The notes under the pieces are model-generated. The model did not search any database, was not told where the DNA came from, and was given only the letters and a program-made list of their open reading frames with translations. DNA of 64,000 bases from Odontesthes bonariensis (taxonomy: Eukaryota; Chordata; Actinopteri; Atheriniformes; Atherinopsidae). Position numbers and translations under genes: made by a program. Below are positions 1-11,512 of the stretch, in pieces; within the stretch, counting starts at the first letter, position 1, and each line of letters begins with the position of its first letter. Location of the stretch: the NCBI RefSeq assembly GCF_027942865.1, contig NC_134515.1, forward strand, positions 20,482,227 to 20,546,226, in the 5' to 3' direction.

Positions 1-89
1 ACTCTGCTGGAAAAGGTGGTAAAGTGAAGGACTCTACTGTGTCGGCGCAGGAGGAAACCAAAGGGCCCCCAGCGACAGAGAGTCAGTAG
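1..89 (+). CDS. 3'-terminal coding end of an unidentified gene
   Basis: Reading from base 3 there is an open frame of 28 codons, rich in Lys, Glu, Ser and Thr, ending ...PPATESQ and a TAG at 87-89. It is followed by AT-rich DNA with two AATAAA signals, which is what a last exon plus 3' UTR looks like. The piece is too short and too low in complexity to name a family. The window starts inside it, so neither its splice acceptor nor the rest of the protein can be seen. The frame itself could be chance, because only 29 codons are visible. Confidence 0.4.
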   Translation, partial: SAGKGGKVKDSTVSAQEETKGPPATESQ

Positions 90-520
90 TTCATCAATGA
101 GCTCAGCAGTGAACTCTTCTTGGTGGAAAAAAAATAAAAAAGTGTGAATCACAGGTGTAGCAGCCCGCTACTGCAGGATTTATCATCAAAAGATTAAATC
201 CAATCTCATTCTGTACTTTTTACACCAATAAGCATGTAGCTTATTTTCAGGTGGATGTGTTTGTGAGCGCTGTATTTGAGGATTTTCTTTGTCTAAAATA
301 AATGTGCTGTAAATTGTAACAGAGCAAACCGTAAATGTTCAGTCAACCCCCTTGGAATCACTACTTTAAAAAATGTGAATTACAAGTAGACGTTTGTTTA
401 GATCCTCTGCTCACATGATAATGTCCCACTGTGTTACATCACTGTTAAATTATTTAAAGAATGCTGTTTCCAATTAGTATTTTATGTCATTTTATTAAAG
501 GCTCTTTTATGTAATAAAGG
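90..520 (+). other. probable 3' UTR with two polyadenylation signals
   Basis: AT-rich non-coding DNA follows the TAG at 87-89. AATAAA hexamers lie at 297-302 and 513-518 on the plus strand. Either could end the transcript of the gene entering from the left edge. Confidence 0.4.
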
Positions 521-1221
521 AGGTTTTGGTGTCTTGTTTTTAAATGACATTTTTCAGTCGTGTTGTTTGTTTTATGTGAAGTGAATACTTTGAACTACTC
601 AATGTATATATTCATAGCATAGGCCTATATACAAGCTTTGATTGGGATTTTATTTATTTAGAATATCTTTAATATGTGCAATTCAAACATCAAGATTAAG
701 ACAAAGCCGGTCTTAATTTAACATCGTTTTGGAAAACTGAAGCTATTTTTAACCAAGCAGCTTGAATGAGATCAGCCGAACTTAACCGGGAACTGTCGAA
801 ATAGGGAAATAAACTCCCGTTTATTATGTGTACTTCCTGGTCCAATTATAATAATGTCTGTGAGCCTCCATGAAGCCCACCGCTCTGCCTCCCCTTCACT
901 TGCGTCCGAACGACGGACGGGAGTGCAGACAGCACGGATGTGGCCTCACCATTATATTTCTATGTTTCCAGCCATCTCGCAGCAGCTCCCGTAACCTGAT
1001 TCTGGTCGATTTTGAACGAGCAAGCGACGCAAGTCCTTTAAATTCGTTTTCCCTTTGTCTGTGCCGTGACATTCTCATGTGAGATACCGGATTGGGATGT
1101 AAACACGCCGGCCTGCGCTCATGATCGGAGGCGAGGTGAGACTGATTCCTCAGACTCACGTTTCCTCCCCTGATAGCAAGTTGTTTTTTTTATCTCGGAG
1201 CGGAGGAACAGTCGGCTCCAA
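521..1221. other. intergenic region, likely promoter and 5' UTR of the ZBED-like gene
   Basis: I recognise no coding exon here. The last 350 bases (about 870-1221) are more GC-rich with several CpGs, as expected around a transcription start. No TATA box is evident near the ATG at 1222. Short open frames on both strands at 870-1159 have no family resemblance. Confidence 0.35.
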
Positions 1222-4200
1222 ATGGCGTCAGTTTTGAAGGTTTCTATCCTGGATTACTTTAATATTGTGTTTGAAGGTGAGAATGGTAAAATCGAGTCCA
1301 ACTGTAAGGCTTGTGGCACCAGAATCCAGGCGAAACGGAGCGTTACGTCAAACTTCGTTACGCATCTCAAGGTAATGCTTTCAAAAATAGAATGATTGTC
1401 TGTTGAAGAGAAAAAAGAACGAGTGATACGTAAAAGTCTTATTTTGTCTGCAGCAGCTGGAACAGCTGTCTCCACAGCATCTCTTTGTGTACTGCTGGCT
1501 CAGCTGTATGGAGCTGACCAAGTAAAGGCAGTCTGTTGCTTCTCTGCTCGGGGGAGATTAACCTATCTGTATCTGCTTTCACTGAAATGTACACAGCGAT
1601 GAATACACTTGAATAACATTCTTATTCTCCTCTGTCTCTGCCCTATTCAGCGTAAGCACCCAGCAATGTATGATGACTTTGTGAAAAGGAAGGATATGAA
1701 GCGAGAGGGTTATCCAGCTGGCTCCCTGCACAGTTTCACCACCAATGGGGGAAACACCCGCTACTCTCTGCCCATCAGTACTGGAGGAGGAGGAGGAGGA
1801 GGAGGAGCAGGGGCAGGAGGAGGCGTTGGAGGAATGGGAGGTCTTGAGGGAGGAGCGGGAGGAGGCTCTGGAGGAGGGTTGACCAAGTTTGACAGACATG
1901 ACCCTCGCCAGGTGCGCGTTCTAGTCCATTACCATTCAAGTAGCAGTCCTTACGAAACCCTGAAAGTGTTACTTACACGATTCATTGTGGCATGGCAATG
2001 AAATCAGAATGCATTTTGTCAATTCAGGTGATGATTTCTGAGGCGATAGCTAAGATGATTGTGCGTGATCTCCAGCCAGTGTCGGTAGTGGAAAATCAAG
2101 GCTTCAGAGAGTTGCTTCAGCTACTGGAGCCCCGTTATACTCCTGAGCCCCAGCACTACATCCAAAGCCAACTCCTTCCAGCTTACGCCTACCAGGCCCA
2201 ACTTGCTACCCGTCAGGCCCTGGCGTCGGCACATGCTCTCAGTCTCAGCCTGGATCTCTGGAGGGGCTCATCTGGAGCCACTTCAGGGTAAGGAGGTAAA
2301 ATGAACCAAAAACAGCAAAACAACAGCTTGGTTAGGTTCCCTCGCTAATGAGTCCTCTTCTCTTTCTTTCTCTTTAGGTACCTTGGTGTTACTTGTCATT
2401 TTCTTGCATCTGATTGGCAGATGCACTCGGCTCTCTTGGCGTGCCTTCCACTTACTGGTGGCAGCTCAGGGAGTCGCGTGCTTGCGGATTTTGATGAAGT
2501 TTGTCACTCTCACGGTGTGTCAGGGAGAGCATTTCGTGTCATTGCCGACCCATTCCCAAGAACAGCAGCAACAACAGTAAGGCCATGCTGTCTTCCGGGT
2601 TTCTCAGATCCACCTGGGCAAGATGGAGATGACCAAGAGGTGGTGGACAACGGCAACGAGGCAGAGCAAGGGATCAGGAATGGCCATGGTGATGTTGGAG
2701 AGGAGGGAGACTGGGAAGACTCGTGGGAGCAGGGTTTGGGTGTTTCTCGGTTAGACTGTTTCTCTCGCTCCCTGGAGCAGTGTGTCAGAGAGGGACTGCG
2801 CTCCTGTCCACAGATATCTTCCACGCTGGCCAAGGCTGCCTGTTTCTACCAATACATTACCTCTGCTGTGCCACCTGAAAAACTGAGCCAGGTGTTTGAT
2901 AGGTTGATGACTGGAGGACCAGGAAATATCCCTGATACTGCAAGAGACTGGGCTGCTCAGCTTAAGGCAAGTCATTTTCTATTACCAAAGTCATGTTTGA
3001 TGTGCAGGTAACTCATTTTCCACCCCCCATTTTTAGCATTTACACATTTCAAATTATGTATATGGTAACAATATCCCAACAAAGGTCATCTTAGGGCACT
3101 TTACAGAGAAAGGATCAATCTAGTTAAGTCAACTCAATCCAATTCAATATAATCAAATTCTTTATAATTGCATTTGTGTGACGTCAAGTAATAAAGTGTT
3201 GTCTCCATAAGGAAATCGGTGAATTGCATTGCATCTTCATTTCAAGTCAGTCCCCTGTCCCAAGCCTGCTCGGGGGATCGGGCAATAGTGAAGAGGAAAA
3301 ACTCCTTTTATAACTAGGAGAGACCTCCAGCAGAGACAGACTCATGGAGGGTGGCCGCCTGCATCCAGTGTCTCATAGCACTATGATTAAAGGGATGGCT
3401 TACCTTATACAGGCCTGGCTGTCAGCTTTATCATAAAGCCAAGTTATGAGTTTTGAGAGGGTTTTTTACCCCCCAAACCCATATTGGAAGCTGGCTCCAC
3501 AATTTTTAAGCCAAGCGGACGTCTAAACCTTACAGTCCTTACACACTGTAATGTAGATGTAAACAGATACAATGACAGTACCACTCAAAAGTTTCAATAC
3601 ACCTACCTGTGCGTGCAAACTAAAAAGAAGGGGTGTAAATGAAATGTGAACTGTGAACACTGTCATCCATAATAACATTCATTTATTAGACATATGCTTG
3701 CCTAGCTGTTTCTTTAAGAGCATGAAATTTAAATGTTTTTGATAAAAGTTATAATTTCTTGTTTTGATGAAGGTGCTTCGGCGATTGCTGGACTCAGTGG
3801 AGTTCCTGGAGGAGATGAGTGGTCCTGGGGAGCTGGTGCTGAGTAGCACAGAGCGAGCCCTGTTGATGGAGTTCACTGACACTCTGGAGCCCTTCACTGA
3901 GGCCTGGGATATGGTTCATGGAGACAGACAGACAGACGTACAGGCAGACAGACATGTGTCCATCAGCTTGGCTCTGCCCTGTGTCCTCGGCCTCCGTAAG
4001 CATCTCACTGAGACAACAACCCCCCACTGTCCCACCCTCCTGCTGGGCTTGAGCCAGGCTGTGGAGCGTCTGCTGGTCCCTATACTGGAGAACCCCCTCT
4101 ACGTCACCGCAACCACCCTGGACCCCCAGTTCAAGCTCACATGGAGCAGCAACCCTGACTGGCACAGGCAAGTTCTCATTGAAGAGTTATCCAAACAATC

Positions 4201-4615
4201 CACAGCCTCCAGTCCAGTGGATCTCAACACAGACCTTCACCCTCAATCCCAGGTTCTTCCTGTCCCTGCACAGTCTCCAGTCTCCTCACTTTCTCGGCCA
4301 TGCAAGCTGTTCTCTTTCATTAAGCAGAGACCCACAACTCAGGCTAAAAGCCTGGAGCAGGAGTTGGCTGTCTACCTACGCGAGGAACCCACAGATGAGG
4401 AGGCTTTGCATTACTGGCGTCGTAAAGCTATTGACTTTCCTTTGCTTGCCCAGGTGGCCAAAAGAGCATTTACCATACCAGCCTGTGGCACCGTGGTAGA
4501 GAGCATCTTCACTACAGCTGGGCGCCTTCTACTGCCAGAGAGAGGCCGTGTCTTACCAAAGAACCTTGAGACACTCATCTACCTCAAAGCCAACTACAGA
4601 TTATTATGGACCTAA
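1222..4615 (+). CDS. ZBED-like domesticated hAT transposase with BED zinc finger
   Basis: Five exons join to 2,103 nt (700 aa): 1222-1371, 1651-1911, 2028-2287, 2378-2966 and 3773-4615, with a TAA stop. Exon 1 plus the start of exon 2 encode a BED finger (C-x2-C in NCKACG, then HLKRKH). Exon 2 holds a poly-glycine tract at about residues 90-130. Exon 3 onward resembles the hAT RNase H-like fold (SLDLWRG, then GYLGVTCHFLASDW). Exon 5 ends in the hAT C-terminal dimerisation region (LPERGRVLPKNLETLIYLKA). The family are host proteins derived from hAT transposases, mostly nuclear DNA-binding regulators. Clean phases, multiple introns and no terminal inverted repeats argue for a host gene rather than a mobile copy. 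Intron 4 begins GC (AAG|GCAAGT). The motif usually read RW-x-S is replaced by DWAAQL, which suggests loss of transposase activity. It could be a ZBED4-type or another ZBED paralogue, and I cannot tell which. Confidence 0.82.
3080..3400. repeat. old teleost interspersed repeat in ZBED-like intron 4
   Basis: Sequence such as GGAAAAACTCCTTTTATAAC and CTCCAGCAGAGACAGACTCA with a CAATCCAATTCAAT run resembles the repeat near 8890-9550 in the apobec2 intron. The family is common in fish introns. I do not know its formal name, and this copy is diverged and partial. Confidence 0.45.
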
Positions 4616-5180
4616 AGCTTAGAATCCAGCATTTCTTTTACTTAAATAGCAACTTGATGCTTTCATCTGAAATTGAAGTGACTTCTTGGATACAAAGCTC
4701 TGTTGCTCCTGAGGGAAACAGAGCTAGCATCATAATATAGTGCGGATACTGCAGCCCATTTAATAGGAGATTGAAAGAATCACAGTTTCCATTGTCAAGA
4801 TGGATGTAGGTGTGGATTGCCTGCACACAGACTATCACACCACACACTGTTGACTGAGGGCTAAAAGCAGATCAATACTAAATCATTCACTCTGACGTTA
4901 TTTTGCCTGATCAGGGTCTCTAGACAACCACAAAGCTCCTTCCTCTCTGTTTTCCCAACTTGAGACAGTTTCTGTCTACACCAGCCAACAATGACAAACT
5001 AACCAAATGGCCAATTATCGCATACTGTAGCATCTGATTTATTTTCACTTATGTACAATAATAATATTTGAAGGATGGCATCTACTGCTAAACAATATAT
5101 TCCACTTGTTTTCCTCTATGTATGTATGTGTGTGTGAGTCATCACTGGGACATCATAATAAACGAGTTTCTCTATAAAAA
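4616..5180 (+). other. 3' UTR of the ZBED-like gene with AATAAA
   Basis: Non-coding sequence follows the TAA at 4613-4615. An AATAAA at 5157-5162 is the first good plus-strand polyadenylation signal and probably ends the transcript near 5180. Confidence 0.5.
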
Positions 5181-7072
5181 GCTGTGTGCGGTTGGAAGAC
5201 GTGAGTGTGCATGCTTTTGGAGAAAAGCTTAAATTTGCTTCACAAATCTAATTTTAAGCCATATTTTTTTTTCTCCTCAGAATGAAGGCCAGTTCCAATT
5301 CATTTTCATGATCAACATTTTTTTTTCCTCTTCTTTACATTTGAACTTTGAGGAGTTTGAAATGGGTTTGACCCTTTGTCCGCTCCAGAGAACTGGCAGA
5401 GAACAAGCGCTCGTGGCGTAACGGAGACTTCGCTTTGACTGACTTTGAAAAACTTTGAAGGAGGAACGGGGAATGCAGCAGTGTGTGTTTGCCTTTATCC
5501 AAGGACTCCATTAGACAGGGATGGGCCAGTGGGGAGGCAGGGTAATTACAATAATTCCATTAAAGTAAAATTTGAGTCAGCAGGCAGGCAGCTGTCATAT
5601 CCTACATGGCCCCTTCTTCTCCATATAACCTCGACTCACAAACAAAGTACTAATGTACTGAGAAATTAAACGGATAAAACTAGGCTATTTTCGATTAATA
5701 TGAAACCGCAAGCATCAAAATCAGTAAGTTTGAGAATGACCACCAAATTGCAAGAGAGCTTATCCACAGCAGAAACAGTGTAGCTGCTTTTGTTCATGCT
5801 TAAAAACCACCTTAGAACAGGTGTATAAATCTGTGGGAGATACAATAAGAATTCCCTCCTAGATCATAATGATCAAAGTTTGCTGTGATCTTAATGATTA
5901 TCACACCAGGACGTGTCTGTGGATTTGGATGTGTTTCCAGATATCTGTGAGGATGTGTCAGTGCATTCATCTTTAAAGCATGTGTTGCCTGCTCACTCCC
6001 TGGGTGTGTTGTTGTTTGTTATTGTATGTGGAGCAGCTTGAAGCGTTGCTTCCCCCCCCCCCCCCCCCCCCCCGCCTCCCCTCCTCCTCGGGCTGTGACA
6101 GCTCATCTATTTGAGTTAGACGACTGGGCCGGGATGCAGTCCTTTTGGTAATTGCCTCTGAAATGAATTACTTGGCAGAGAGTGAGACTGAGAAAAGGGA
6201 GGAAATTGGAATTGAACTGCCCCCCCATCCCTCCTGCCCTCTCCCTCCTGCCTCAAGTTATTACATCTGCAGTGCAGGGAGACATTTTCCATCTGCACAC
6301 AAATACACACACCCTTGCTGAACCAATTCCTCCCCTCCCCCACACAATGGCCTCGGCAGAGCACCATATTGATGCAGAGCGATTTCAGAGATTGATTGTT
6401 CATGGGCACATGCACAACAGACCACACTGCGCGGATGCACTTTTATTTACAGCACAGGGACAAACGCTTTCCTGCATTTGTTTGTGCTCCTGTGCTTCAA
6501 TTATTCCCCTATTTGCAGTGCCCTTTAGATGGCCTTCCTAATGCCTAATGGGCTGCAGGTCTTGGCACAAACAAAAATGGTGTTCAGTATCTAGAACGCC
6601 TTGGTTACCCCATGAATACAGCCAAGCAATGTTTATTAATAACCTGCCTGTTGCTGGCCCGATGACAGCGAGAAAGCCCGGTGGATTAAAGAGCTACCAC
6701 TGTTTCAGGCAACACATTTATAGAAAAAGCATTTTTTTTACTTCTCTTGTTTTGGCAACTGCTTAAAACGCTGAGGAAATTTAAGTCCATCTCTTACCTG
6801 TACTCCCCATGCAGCACATTTGTACTCGGTAATTTGTTGTCATTTAGCCTTTTAGCAGTTAGACCATGGAAAGGGGTGAGCGAGTTAACTGAGCGGCCTG
6901 CCCCCACGCTTGGCCAGACATGAACATGTTTTGACTCCTACCTCAACACACAATAGGGTCTATTTCTGTAAATGCACTAGGGTTATCACCCCACTTACAT
7001 TGACTCTCTCTCTCTCTCTATTTCTGTCACCCCTTCACTTCATCCAGCACTCTCACCCACTTACACAAAATC
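5181..7072. other. intergenic region before apobec2, including a C22 tract
   Basis: I recognise no gene. The only notable structure is an uninterrupted run of 22 cytosines at 6052-6073, G-rich on the other strand. A CT-rich microsatellite stretch lies just before the apobec2 ATG at about 7005-7020. The apobec2 promoter and any non-coding first exon should lie in this interval, but I see no TATA box. Confidence 0.4.
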
Positions 7073-10000
7073 ATGGCCGACAGAACCAGCCGACTGGGTG
7101 TTAAGAGGAAAGAGAAAAAGGTGGAAAACAAAGCAAAAGAAGAAAAGGATACGGAAAAGGATAAGGAAAAGGTTAAGGAAAAGGATAAAGGAAAGGAGAA
7201 CATTGTGAAAAAGGCAGACAAACTCGTGAAGAGCCAGGAGAAGACCCCAGAGCCCCCCAACACTGATGAGGAGAAGAGGAATGGGGAAAGTGAAGGTGCA
7301 ACAGGACCAGAGGCAAATAACAGTGAGGATAATGGAGAATTTCAACCCATAGAGCTGCCTCCATTTGAAATTGTCACAGGGTGGGTAAGACTTAATATAT
7401 GAACCAAAATGATGAAGTTGGAGTCTGTTTGTCCCTGTAAGCATGTTTGCTCTTTAACAAGTCTCATTAATTTCTGTTGCCACCATGATTCATAATGCAT
7501 TATTTTAGTGAGGAAGAATACCATTGGCTTGCACCTGCTATCTTTCCCAGCCCAGTGTTAAGAATAGAGATGAGTCACAGAGCCAACATAGACGCTTTAT
7601 CACTCTGCTTAGCATCCGTACCCCAGTTTCCATCCTTCGAGATTGCTTGATATCAAAGCTATAAGAGATCTATTTCTGTGATACATCTGGCTCTTTATGT
7701 GCAACATAACAAAAGATAAATTAAGCAATAAAGGGGGATAATGTGCTTTGTGTGAGTCAGAAATGGACTGGCACAATCACTGATTAGATCCTGAGATGAC
7801 TTGGAAGCTTACAAAAGTAATGGAAACATCAGATTGCTTAGTGGTGGTCTAGTTATCATAAAGCATGTTATTGTATTGTACTGTCATGCATCATTACAAA
7901 AAGGTGAAATATTACTGGTCAGCTGATACATGTAACCTCAGAGATGACAAAGTGTTTTGTGATATAATTGAAAAGAAAACATTTGATTGGTGACAATTCT
8001 CACTGTGACTCTACATCAGGGAGCAGATGAGCCCATTCTACTTCAAGTTTCAGTTCAGGAATGTGGAGTATTCATCGGGGCGGAACAAAACCCTGCTGTG
8101 TTTTAGAGTGGACACAGCAGGAGGCAGCACAGAGCCTCTGATAGGCTACATGGAAGATGAGCATGCCACAGCTCATGCGGAAGAGGCCTTCTTTCAACAG
8201 GTGATGAAAGCTCTTTCTTGTATAGTGCAAAATATTTTTGCAAAATCAAAATGTTGCTTTGAGTAAAAGGGAGCCTGATCTACAGTAGGCATGAAGTAAA
8301 AAATGACACATTTCGTTCATATTTTGGGAACGTTACTTTTTATTTGTATTTTTCACAGTAAAGAAAAAAGGGGTGGTGCATGTGTGTGTGTGAAGCAAAG
8401 TTTTTCAAGGTTAGTACTCACATAACCTCTGATCAGTCTAGTCTCACAGTATAAACTTTTTATAGCAGCTAGAAGGTTTTCAGTTCTCGTTTGGGGACTT
8501 TTCACCTCTTCTTATCTCAAAAGGCTTGTAGTTCTTTAAGCTCCTGGGGCCATCTTTTCTGCTGTCTTGAGTTGTATCCACAGATTTATTATTAAGTTCA
8601 GACTGGGGAACAGTGAGGGCCATGGGAAAACCTTCAGCTTCTGCCTCTTGAATTGATCCTTTGTGTCTTTTGAGGTTTGTTTCGCATCATTATGCTGTTG
8701 CTGAAGCCGTCCTCTTTTCATAGCTTTATTACGAACACTTCCAAATCTTGCAGGCATTTCGTTGAGTCCATTCTTTCTTCTGACGTTGAAATAGGTATGT
8801 GCCACAGACTGAAGTTCAGTTCACTTGAGTTTTTTTTATACGTGATGCCGGATCACAGTACAAATCATCTCAAGACCCTTCATAGAGAAGGCAAACATGC
8901 ACACACCTTACATACAATCCAATTAAATTTATTCCAATCCAATCCAATCCAGTAAAATTGTTTTTATATACTGCCTGTTCATAAATAGTTGTCTAGATTT
9001 ATAAACAAACAACATTTAAAAAGATTGCATTGAATCCCCAATCTCCCATGCATGGTATTGCTGGCAACCGTGGAGAGAACTAACACCCTTTTTACAGGAA
9101 GGCAACTTTGGTAGAACCAGACTCAGGAAGGGTGACCATCTGCCTTGACCAGTAGAGCAGTGGGAAGACAGGACAGAGATTCAAACAAACACACACAAAA
9201 AAAGTTTAGGGATTCCTGATATTGGAAAGAAAAAATACAACACAAAGTTAATGGTGGCAGTAATGACATATATAAACATGAAGAGTACGAGAGTATAGTG
9301 AGGAGAAGTGCTCAAGGCCTCATGGGATGTCCCTCATTGGCCAAGGCTTATGGCAAGATAACTAAAGTCTTGATAACCTGAACCAGCCCAAACTATGACT
9401 TTTATGAGAAATAACTGTTTTAAACCGAATCCTACAGCTTATCAGGGAGTCTGCTTTCTGAACCCAAGCCGGGAACTGGTTCCACAGGAGAGACGCCTGG
9501 CAGCTGAAGGAAATGCTGCAACACAAACCCATAGCACAATCCATCCATCCCTGTGTTTAAAGAGGTGTTCTCTTCATGAAATATGCACCTTTTTTTCCTC
9601 CATACCTTTGCGAGTTGAAGCTCAAAGGTCCCATTTTGACTTAATCAGTTGATTGGACTTGTTTCCTAAATGAGATCTGCTTGTATTGATTTTCACCAAA
9701 TGACTTCTGAAATGGAATTTTGTTTTCCTGAAGGTCTTCTCTTTTCCGCAACCGGCTCCAGAGGCTGCAGAGCAGTTTCCAGCACAGAGTTTCCTTTCTC
9801 TATCTTTTAAATCAGGGTTTATTATCAATTGAGCAGATATAGTATTCTTAAAACTATGAAATCTTTATCATCTGGCCTTTTTCTCATGATAATTTTAAAT
9901 GAGCTCTAGCTCACACAAGTTGATTAAGATGTTGGCAAGTTAGTTGAGAGCTCAAATCATTTTAGGGTGACCAAACTTCTGGCTGGTACTCTTTTTCCTT

Positions 10001-10448
10001 CTTAAACTCTTAGATTGCCTCCCTCTCCAGAAAATGAATTAATGAAACTAAAAAAAGTACATTCCTTGCTTATTGTGTTCATAAATCTCCACTGCTGATT
10101 TTCTAGGTGCTCCCTAACTCCTCCCAAGAGTATGACGTCACATGGTATGTGTCATCCAGTCCCTGTACAGCGTGTGCAGCCAAGTTGACGAACATCCTCC
10201 AACAGCGCAAAAAGCTTCGTCTCTGCATATTCTGCTCCCGTCTCTTTGAGTGGGAGGAGCCAGAGATAGTGGAAGGCCTTAAGGCTCTGGTGCATGCTGG
10301 CTGCAAGCTGCGAATGATGAAGCCAGCTGACTTCCTGCATGTCTGGGAAACGTATGTGGAGAAGGAGGAAGATACCTTTACGCCATGGGAGGATTGCCAG
10401 GAGAATTATGACTATTATTTGGAGAAACTGTCTGACATACTCAAGTAG
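7073..10448 (+). CDS. apobec2: APOBEC2-family cytidine deaminase-like protein
   Basis: Three exons, 7073-7380, 8020-8200 and 10107-10448, join in frame to 276 aa ending at TAG. From about residue 92 the protein tracks vertebrate APOBEC2: IELPPFEIVTG, FKFQFRNVEYSSGRNKT, GYMEDEH, WYVSSSPCTAC, FEWEEPEI, ending in KLSDILK. The zinc site is intact, with H155-A-E157 in HATAHAEEAFF and P182-C183-x2-C186. APOBEC2 is a muscle-enriched member of the AID/APOBEC fold whose deaminase activity is disputed. Residues 1-90 form a highly charged Lys/Glu-rich extension (repeated KEKDK-like steps), making the protein about 50 residues longer than the mammalian form of about 224. The first in-frame ATG at 7073 sits just after a pyrimidine stretch and is the only good start. 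The gene is convergent with the Fc-receptor-like gene. Confidence 0.93.
7381..8019 (+). other. apobec2 intron 1
   Basis: Intron bounded by ACAGG|GTGGGT and CATCAG|GGAGCAG. I see no other feature in it. Confidence 0.8.
8536..8805 (-). mobile_element. Tc1/mariner transposase remnant in apobec2 intron 2
   Basis: The minus strand encodes a degraded copy of the C-terminal half of a Tc1-type transposase. The block QQHNDAKQTSK corresponds to the usual HDNDPKHTSK region, and VFPWPSLFPSLNLIINLW corresponds to WPSQSPDLNPIENLW. The terminal catalytic Glu (PIENLW) is replaced by Ile, so it is inactive. I could not place its inverted repeats with confidence. Confidence 0.6.
8890..9550. repeat. teleost interspersed repeat in apobec2 intron 2
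   Basis: It starts with TCCAATCCAATCCAATCC-type steps near 8928. It continues through blocks typical of a widespread fish repeat, such as AGAACCAGACTCAGGAAGGG at about 9113, GCTTATGGCAAGATAACTAA at about 9346 and CCGGGAACTGGTTCCACAG at about 9469. The family resemblance is from memory and its formal class is not known to me. A partial relative lies at 3080-3400. Confidence 0.5.
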
Positions 10449-10840
10449 ATGTGAGTCCAGAGTTTGTGTTTGCAGCCTTCTAACTTTTACTGAGTGGATA
10501 AAAATGTTTGCACTTGAGCTTTGTTTGGATACTAACTGTTTTCCATGTGGATTTTGTACTCTTACAGGTCTTCACTGACTGAACCACAAACCAGCCTACA
10601 CATGATATTCACACTGGTTGGATGAGTGTTAGATGGATGAGTCACATCTGATGGTGCGGATTGATGTATCGATGACAAAAGTTTTGTATTTTTTATTTTG
10701 ATAAAACTTATATAGACAGGCACAAAATGCATGGATAAATATTTCAAACAATATCAAACTGGTCACTTTGGAAGAGGAAAAAAAGATTACATTCATTGTT
10801 GAACATTTAAAACATTAAAAAAAGCAGTGAAAAAAAGTTA
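10449..10840 (+). other. apobec2 3' UTR
   Basis: Non-coding sequence follows the TAG at 10446-10448. The best plus-strand signal is ATTAAA at 10814-10819, so the transcript probably ends near 10840, before the SINE. No AATAAA is present. Confidence 0.4.
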
Positions 10841-10929
10841 CATCTACTGACATCTGGTGTCTGTTTGGGAAACTGAAACAACTTGGGAAACAAAGACTAT
10901 CAGATTAATAATGTTTCATCATTAACAAT

Positions 10930-11284
10930 CCATCCATCCATTTTCTATACCTGCCTAATCCAACTCAGGGCCTGGAGCCCATCCCAGCTGTCACTGGGCA
11001 AGAGGCGGGGTACACCCTGGGCAGGGTGCCAGTCCATCACAGGGCCACACAGAGACAAACCAGACAAACAACCATTCATGCTCCAACCATTCCAAGAGTC
11101 AATTTAGAGTCGCCAATTAACCAGACACGCATGTTTTTGGGTGGTGGGAGGAAGCCAGAGAACCCGGAGAGAACCCACGCATTACACGGGATGAACATGC
11201 AAACTCCACACTGAAAGGCCCCAGCAGAGATTCAACCCTCTTACTGTGAGGCGATGGTGCTAACCGCCACACCAGCGTGCAGCC
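10930..11284 (-). mobile_element. tRNA-derived SINE (HE1-like) between apobec2 and the FcR-like gene
   Basis: Read on the minus strand it starts with a tRNA-like head (A box in CTGGTGTGGCGGTTAGCA, B box region GGTTGAATC). The body is the common CACACTGAAAGGCC / ACCCTGCCCAGGGTGTACC type, and the tail is ATGGATGGATGGATT. It is bounded by perfect 13-bp target-site duplications CATCATTAACAAT at 10917-10929 and 11285-11297. The B box lacks the C of GGTTCGAATC. Confidence 0.85.
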
Positions 11285-11512
11285 CATCATTAACAATTTG
11301 GCCATTCATCCTAACAATGATGTGAAAAAAAATATTTACAATTGCAGGTTTCTTGTTTTAACAGATAACACGCGCAAAACACATTTGTGCAGTGTGTTAG
11401 CTGGTCTCTAGGTCCAGCATTTTGCTTAAAACTGCAATATCTCAACAACTGCCTAAATCTCTGAAAAGTTTACTAAAACTTTTTCTTGTTTCAGAAGTCA
11501 AACGAGTGAGAC

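Noticed and set aside
870-1159. Overlapping 70- and 87-residue frames on both strands upstream of the ZBED-like gene
   Set aside because: No domain, no splice support, and located in a CpG-richer promoter-like stretch where chance frames are common.
2510-2975. Minus-strand frames of 107 and 74 residues within ZBED-like exon 4
   Set aside because: Antisense shadows of a real coding exon, with no resemblance to a known family.
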